Shown here in pieces: positions 7,156 to 10,490 of a stretch of 10,490 nt of DNA. A program made the translations under genes and the position numbers. How positions within the stretch are numbered: the stretch's first letter is position 1; the number at the start of each line of letters is the position of its first letter. Source of the stretch: Candidatus Omnitrophota bacterium (GTDB lineage Bacteria; Omnitrophota; Gorgyraeia; 2-01-FULL-45-10); NCBI GenBank assembly GCA_030695725.1, contig JAUYPN010000072.1, positions 1 through 10,490 of the forward strand, given 5' to 3'. The notes under the pieces are model-generated. The model saw only the letters and a list, made by a program, of their open reading frames with translations, did no database searches and was not told where the DNA came from.

Positions 7156-7176
7156 GAAGAATGGCGGGACTAAAAA

Positions 7177-7539
7177 ATGAGCGATGACATTAAAAAACAT
7201 ATTGATGAGTCATGGAAGGAATCGGTTCAGAAAGAAAAAGAGGCTGGAGTGGTAAAGGACGGCGCCCGTGCGCCTGTGGAAGTGAGCTTCGGGCTGTTCA
7301 TAACGGGCCTTATGATGGAGGCCGTGATGTCGCTCGGAGATCTGGAAAACCCCGTGACCCATAAGAAGGAACTGAACCTTGAGCACGCGAAGATACTGAT
7401 CGATACGCTCGAGATGCTGAAGGAGAAGACGAAGAACAACCTCTCAAAAGATGAGGATGAAGCCATGGGCTCCATCCTCTACGACTTAAGAATGCGATTT
7501 GTGGCAAAAGCCGGTAAACCGGGTGATACCAAACCATGA
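7177..7539 (+). CDS. DUF1844 domain protein
   Basis: This is a 120-residue soluble protein of unknown function. The middle and C-terminal part (about residues 30-112) matches the DUF1844 pattern: VSFGLFITGLMMEAVMSLGD, then a helix around LNLEHAKILIDTLEMLKEKTKNNL, then EDEAMGSILYDLRMRFV. The N-terminal 30 residues are charged and probably flexible. In my knowledge such proteins are found in several bacterial phyla with no assigned role. The gene starts 21 bases after the patatin gene, has only a weak GGCGGGA upstream, and its stop overlaps the rmuC start as ATGA, so it is very likely co-expressed with rmuC. Confidence 0.82.
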   Translation: MSDDIKKHIDESWKESVQKEKEAGVVKDGARAPVEVSFGLFITGLMMEAVMSLGDLENPVTHKKELNLEHAKILIDTLEMLKEKTKNNLSKDEDEAMGSILYDLRMRFVAKAGKPGDTKP

Positions 7540-8459
7540 TAATCTACGCGGTGCTTTCGATATTGATCGTCCTGACGCTTGCCGTTTTCTATCTGATAAT
7601 TCGGCTGAAAGACATAAAAACCACTACGGATTCTCTCTCAGCAAAATTCCCGTTCACCGAAGACATGAGAAAGCAGACTTCCGATACCATCACAAACATA
7701 AATACAGAGATGGCGGTCATCAACCAGAAGGCCCAGCAGATAAATGACGTGATGAACGAAGTTAAGAACCTGCGAAACCTTTTTATAACGCCCAAGGGCG
7801 CCGGCGGCGCCGGTGAACGCATATTGGAAAAAGCGCTTCACGATGTCCTGGGCAGCAACATGCTCGAATCACAGTACCGGCTCAGTTCCGGCGTAGTCGA
7901 TTTTGTCATAAAGTTCAAGGAGCATATTGTCCCTATTGATTCGAAACTATCTTTAGAGAACTTCAATAAGATGCTTACAGCGCCCGACGAAAACATGAAA
8001 CGCGCCTTCTGGAAGGCATTTACCGCGGATGTGAAAAAGAGAATAGATGAGACTAGCAAATATATTCTGCCGGGGGAGAAGACGACGGACTTCGCCATGA
8101 TGTATATCCCTTCGGAAGGGGTTTACTATGAGGCATTCGTTAAGGATAAGCATTTCAATGAAGAGAATACTTTGATAGATTACGCCTGGAAAAGGAGAGT
8201 CTGTCCCGTCTCTCCTCAGACCATATACCCGTATCTCGTGATGATAGTCCAGGGGATGAAAGCGTTAAAGATAGAGGAGAACGCGAAAGAGATCCTCGGA
8301 AAAGTAACCGGCCTTAAATATGATTTCGATAGATTCAAGGATATCTATAACGTGCTTATGAAGCATGTTAAGGACGCTTACAACAACAACGACTCCCTGC
8401 AAAGTTCACTCGCCAAGATAGACCAGCACATAGCATCCCTCGAGCAAAAGTCCGCATAA
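7536..8459 (+). CDS. rmuC: RmuC family DNA recombination protein
   Basis: RmuC proteins limit rearrangements at inverted repeats; the mechanism is unsettled, and the core is predicted to have a nuclease-like fold. This 307-residue copy has an N-terminal membrane anchor (about 2-22), a coiled-coil-like stretch (about 45-82), and then the RmuC core. The core runs from GERILEKALHDVL through VVDFVIKF and IVPIDSKLSLENF (Asp122, and Asp135 and Lys137 in the PIDSK motif), then DFAMMYIPSEGVYYEAF and VCPVSPQTIYPYLVMIVQGM, all hallmarks of the family. It is shorter than E. coli RmuC (475 residues), mainly in the N-terminal coiled coil. It overlaps the DUF1844 gene by 4 bases and appears to be the last gene of the rpsU operon. 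No clear terminator hairpin is seen in the 82 bases that follow. Confidence 0.9.
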   Translation: MIIYAVLSILIVLTLAVFYLIIRLKDIKTTTDSLSAKFPFTEDMRKQTSDTITNINTEMAVINQKAQQINDVMNEVKNLRNLFITPKGAGGAGERILEKALHDVLGSNMLESQYRLSSGVVDFVIKFKEHIVPIDSKLSLENFNKMLTAPDENMKRAFWKAFTADVKKRIDETSKYILPGEKTTDFAMMYIPSEGVYYEAFVKDKHFNEENTLIDYAWKRRVCPVSPQTIYPYLVMIVQGMKALKIEENAKEILGKVTGLKYDFDRFKDIYNVLMKHVKDAYNNNDSLQSSLAKIDQHIASLEQKSA

Positions 8460-8503
8460 AAGCGCCTTCCGTCATAGATAGCGCCAAAAAAGTTAGAAAT
8501 CGC

Positions 8504-8532
8504 TTTACATCACTATCCCTTTATGATAAATT
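8504..8532 (+). promoter_or_regulatory. Probable promoter for the flippase-like / aroQ operon
   Basis: TTTACA (8504-8509), a 17-base spacer and TAAATT (8527-8532) fit a sigma70-type promoter. The start would fall at about 8538-8541, within 4 bases of the ATG at 8542. No ribosome binding site lies between the promoter and the ATG. The -10 box is weaker than in the other two promoters; the overlapping TATGAT at 8522-8527 has no well-spaced -35 box. Confidence 0.5.
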
Positions 8533-8541
8533 GTTATACCC

Positions 8542-9510
8542 ATGACTAAGACATTATCTCAGACGCTGAGAGCTTTAGTAAGCATATTCTCCATAGCGTT
8601 ATTACTCTATATTATGAGGGGTAAGTATCCCGAGATCCTTAAGGCTTTCGCATCCGCAAAAGTACCGTTATTATTGCTGGCGCTGCTCATATTTGCGGGG
8701 GCGGCGGCGGTAGCTTCGGTCAGATTAAGGCTTCTTATAGAAGCTCAGGGCATCGCGATAACATTCAAAGAGACATTGAGCCTGACCTTCATAGGCTACT
8801 TCTTCAATAATTTTCTCCCGACATCCATCGGCGGGGATGTAGTGAAAGCTTATTATCTCTCGAAGAAGACCGACAAGAAGGCGGGAGCCTACGCTTCCGT
8901 ATTTGTCGATCGGGTGATAGGGCTCTTCACGATGATATTTATGGCCTTTTTAGCGCTCTTCTTCGCCGAAGAAGGCATAGTCGACCCGGCGTTGAGGTGC
9001 ATAATATATGCCATAACGTTCGGTTCGATAGTATTCATCGTGCTCATGACAAACAAGAGGCTTGCCCAAAAGTTCTCGTTTCTTTTCTTCATGATCAATC
9101 CGATAAAGGAGAAGCTCAAGAAGATATACGAAGTGATCCATCAGTATCAATATCAGAAGGCTCTCATGTTCAGATCTTTGCTTATTTCATTTGCTTCGCA
9201 GGTGCTCTTTTTTGCGAGTCTTGGCGTAGTGATCTTGAGCATCGGAAGCAGGATACCGGTTAAGGACCTGTTTATAAAGACGCCTATAGTGGGCATGATG
9301 AGCCTCCTGCCTTCGATAAACGGCCTGGGCCTAAGAGAAGGCTCCAACGTCGTGCTCTTCGGGCCCCTGATGGGATCCGACAAAGCTTTTGCCATGAGCA
9401 TCCTGTGGCTGCTCATATTGCTATGCATAAGCGTTACGGGCGGATTGATATACGCGTTCAGTCCGCAGTTCAAGATTAAATTGAAAGAACTGAACAAAGG
9501 AGCCATATAG
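8542..9510 (+). CDS. Flippase-like integral membrane protein (LPG synthase TM / UPF0104 family)
   Basis: This protein has 322 residues and about seven or eight hydrophobic segments, for example near 10-26, 38-60, 120-142, 152-172, 212-235 and 280-305. The family motifs are FNNFLPTSIGGDVVKAYYL (about 90-108), VDRVIGLF (about 122-129) and LPSINGLGLREGS near residue 258-270. These mark the lysylphosphatidylglycerol synthase transmembrane family, whose members flip or help build lipid-linked molecules. The soluble aminoacyl-transferase domain of MprF is absent, so lysyl-PG synthesis is not implied. Transport of a lipid-linked or glycolipid substrate is only an inference. It is first in an operon with a Trm112-like gene directly after its stop codon, then aroQ. 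No ribosome binding site precedes the ATG, consistent with a leaderless message. Confidence 0.88.
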   Translation: MTKTLSQTLRALVSIFSIALLLYIMRGKYPEILKAFASAKVPLLLLALLIFAGAAAVASVRLRLLIEAQGIAITFKETLSLTFIGYFFNNFLPTSIGGDVVKAYYLSKKTDKKAGAYASVFVDRVIGLFTMIFMAFLALFFAEEGIVDPALRCIIYAITFGSIVFIVLMTNKRLAQKFSFLFFMINPIKEKLKKIYEVIHQYQYQKALMFRSLLISFASQVLFFASLGVVILSIGSRIPVKDLFIKTPIVGMMSLLPSINGLGLREGSNVVLFGPLMGSDKAFAMSILWLLILLCISVTGGLIYAFSPQFKIKLKELNKGAI

Positions 9511-9687
9511 ATGATAGACAAAGAGCTGCTCGATATATTGGCGTGCCCATTATGCAAGGCCGACGTGAAATTAGAAGACGGCCGGATCGTCTGCTCAAAA
9601 TGCGCCCGGCGCTATCCCATAAAAGACGATATCCCGATAATGCTGATAGACGAGGCAGAATTGCCTGAAAGAGGAGTCCATTCATGA
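9511..9687 (+). CDS. Trm112-like small zinc protein (YcaR/UPF0434 type)
   Basis: This is a 58-residue protein starting LLDILACPLCKADVKL and carrying two Cys pairs, Cys12/Cys15 (CPLC) and Cys28/Cys31 (CSKC), followed by RRYPIKDDIPIMLIDEA. That order is the Trm112 pattern: a zinc knuckle and a PI-x-DDIPIML strand. In eukaryotes and archaea Trm112 activates several methyltransferases; the bacterial versions have no firmly assigned partner. An AAAGGAG lies 8 bases before the ATG, inside the end of the upstream gene, with no intergenic space. The stop overlaps the aroQ ATG (ATGA), so it is translated together with aroQ. Confidence 0.88.
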   Translation: MIDKELLDILACPLCKADVKLEDGRIVCSKCARRYPIKDDIPIMLIDEAELPERGVHS

Positions 9688-10124
9688 AGAAGATACTTGT
9701 GATACACGGGCCTAATCTCAATCTGCTGGGCAAAAGAGAGCCGGATATTTACGGCAAGGTCACTATTGACGACATAAACAGCGGCCTGAAAAAAATGGCC
9801 AAGACGAAGAAGGTGACGCTTGAGATCGTCCAGTCGAATCACGAAGGAAAGATAGTGGAGCTGATCGGCAAGTCCGCGGGCAAGTTTGCGGCTATACTGA
9901 TAAATCCCGCGGCCTACACGCACACTAGTGTCGCCATACGGGATGCCGTAAGCTCCGTGAAGATTCCGACCGTCGAAGTCCACCTGTCGAATATATATGC
10001 TCGCGAGGAGTTTCGGCACACATCTCTGATATCACCGGTGGCCAGGGGGCAGATCTGCGGATTCGGAAAGATGAGCTACCTGCTTGGATTGGAAGCGGCG
10101 ATAGGCCTGATCGGCAAGAAATGA
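9684..10124 (+). CDS. aroQ: Type II 3-dehydroquinate dehydratase
   Basis: AroQ removes water from 3-dehydroquinate to give 3-dehydroshikimate, step three of the shikimate route to aromatic amino acids. The 146 residues match the usual type II length. Active-site residues by position are Asn11 in HGPNLNLLG, Arg18 and the catalytic Tyr23 of the flexible lid (KREPDIYG), Asn74 and His80 in INPAAYTHTS, catalytic His100 in VEVHLSN, and Arg111 in REEFRH. The enzyme is normally a dodecamer in the cytoplasm. A strong GAGGAG lies 7 bases upstream. It sits between the Trm112-like gene and an aminopeptidase P gene with 4-base overlaps on both sides; an aroQ / aminopeptidase P pair is common in bacteria and often leads on to efp. 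Confidence 0.97.
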   Translation: MKKILVIHGPNLNLLGKREPDIYGKVTIDDINSGLKKMAKTKKVTLEIVQSNHEGKIVELIGKSAGKFAAILINPAAYTHTSVAIRDAVSSVKIPTVEVHLSNIYAREEFRHTSLISPVARGQICGFGKMSYLLGLEAAIGLIGKK

Positions 10125-10490
10125 TATCTGACTACAGGCTCAGGCTAAAAAAATTAAAAATTGAATTAAAAAAGCTTGAGCTTGGCTCTCTTCTTATAAC
10201 GAACGAGACCAACGTAAGATATTTAAGCGGTTTCCGAGGCGGGGATTCTGTTTTAGTCATAACGCCCGATTCGCGGTTCTTTCTCACGGATTCCCGATAC
10301 ACGGAAGAGGCAAAAGATTCGATCGGCGGTTTCACTGTAGTGGAGGTGACGACGTCCACTTATGATTGTATCGCTCGGATCGTAAAGAAGAACCGGATAA
10401 AAAGGATAGGTTTCGATTCCTTAAATCTCCCGTACGAGATTGCCAGAAGGCTGGCAAGCTGCATCCGTCCGGTAAAGCTCGTACCGACAA
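10121..10490 (+). CDS. Aminopeptidase P (Xaa-Pro dipeptidase) family protein, N-terminal part
   Basis: The gene starts with an ATG overlapping the aroQ stop and is cut by the window end after about 123 codons. The visible part is the creatinase N-terminal domain: a basic N-terminal helix, then SLLITNETNVRYLSGFRGGDSVLVITPDS with FFLTDSRYTEEA shortly after, and IKRIGFDSLNLPYEIARRL. This domain precedes the pita-bread metallopeptidase domain, which would hold the metal ligands and lies outside the window. Members release N-terminal residues before proline. There is no signal peptide, so it is cytoplasmic. PepP, PepQ and YpdF-type enzymes cannot be told apart from this part. Confidence 0.92.
   Translation, partial: MISDYRLRLKKLKIELKKLELGSLLITNETNVRYLSGFRGGDSVLVITPDSRFFLTDSRYTEEAKDSIGGFTVVEVTTSTYDCIARIVKKNRIKRIGFDSLNLPYEIARRLASCIRPVKLVPT

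Noticed and set aside
7161..7187. An 8-codon ORF before the DUF1844 gene, as a possible leader peptide
   Set aside because: It is too short to judge, and there is no attenuator-like hairpin; it probably arises by chance.
8460..8503. Terminator after rmuC
   Set aside because: I could not find a stem with a T-run; the two GCGCC stretches are direct repeats, not inverted ones.

Overview
This is a chromosomal window from a bacterium, tightly packed and with every supported gene on the + strand. Neighbouring genes often share 4-base ATGA or GTGA stop/start overlaps. There is no phage, transposase, CRISPR array, rRNA or tRNA that I can recognise. A two-domain M16 protease, a DUF1844 protein, an RmuC, a MEMO-family protein and an aroQ / aminopeptidase P pair occur together, with ATA/AAG-rich codon use. 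This would suit an uncultured anaerobic lineage such as Omnitrophota, but that placement is an impression, not something the sequence proves.

Region 1 (1-1878) is a tetrapyrrole block. It holds the C-terminal end of a cobalt-precorrin/precorrin C17-methyltransferase (CbiH/CobJ), then hemA (glutamyl-tRNA reductase without its usual C-terminal dimerisation domain), then a broken hemC (porphobilinogen deaminase). hemC has one extra T in a T8 run and loses all family similarity after about 155 residues. A 15-base tandem duplication follows the break. This block is visibly more A+T rich than the rest of the window, so the break near 1.83-1.9 kb looks like an old recombination or deletion junction, a transfer boundary, or an assembly join.

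Region 2 (1886-2747) starts with a near-consensus sigma70-type promoter placed so close to the next ATG that the TonB-like gene should be transcribed leaderless. After it comes a short REP-like palindromic element. The right arm of its last hairpin overlaps the -35 box of the next promoter.

Region 3 (2747-8459) reads as one operon: rpsU (a very short bS21), a secreted double-domain M16 peptidase, a MEMO-family protein, a patatin-like lipid hydrolase, a DUF1844 protein and RmuC. Region 4 (8542 to the end) is a second operon with its own probable leaderless promoter: a flippase-like (LPG synthase TM family) membrane protein, a 58-residue Trm112-like zinc protein, aroQ, and the N-terminal part of an aminopeptidase P family enzyme cut by the window end.

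I do not see a convincing undescribed multi-gene system. The items most worth a second look are the damaged hemC and its junction, the short HemA, the two probable leaderless promoters, the palindromic element feeding the rpsU promoter, and the GTGA overlap between a ribosomal-protein gene and an exported protease.
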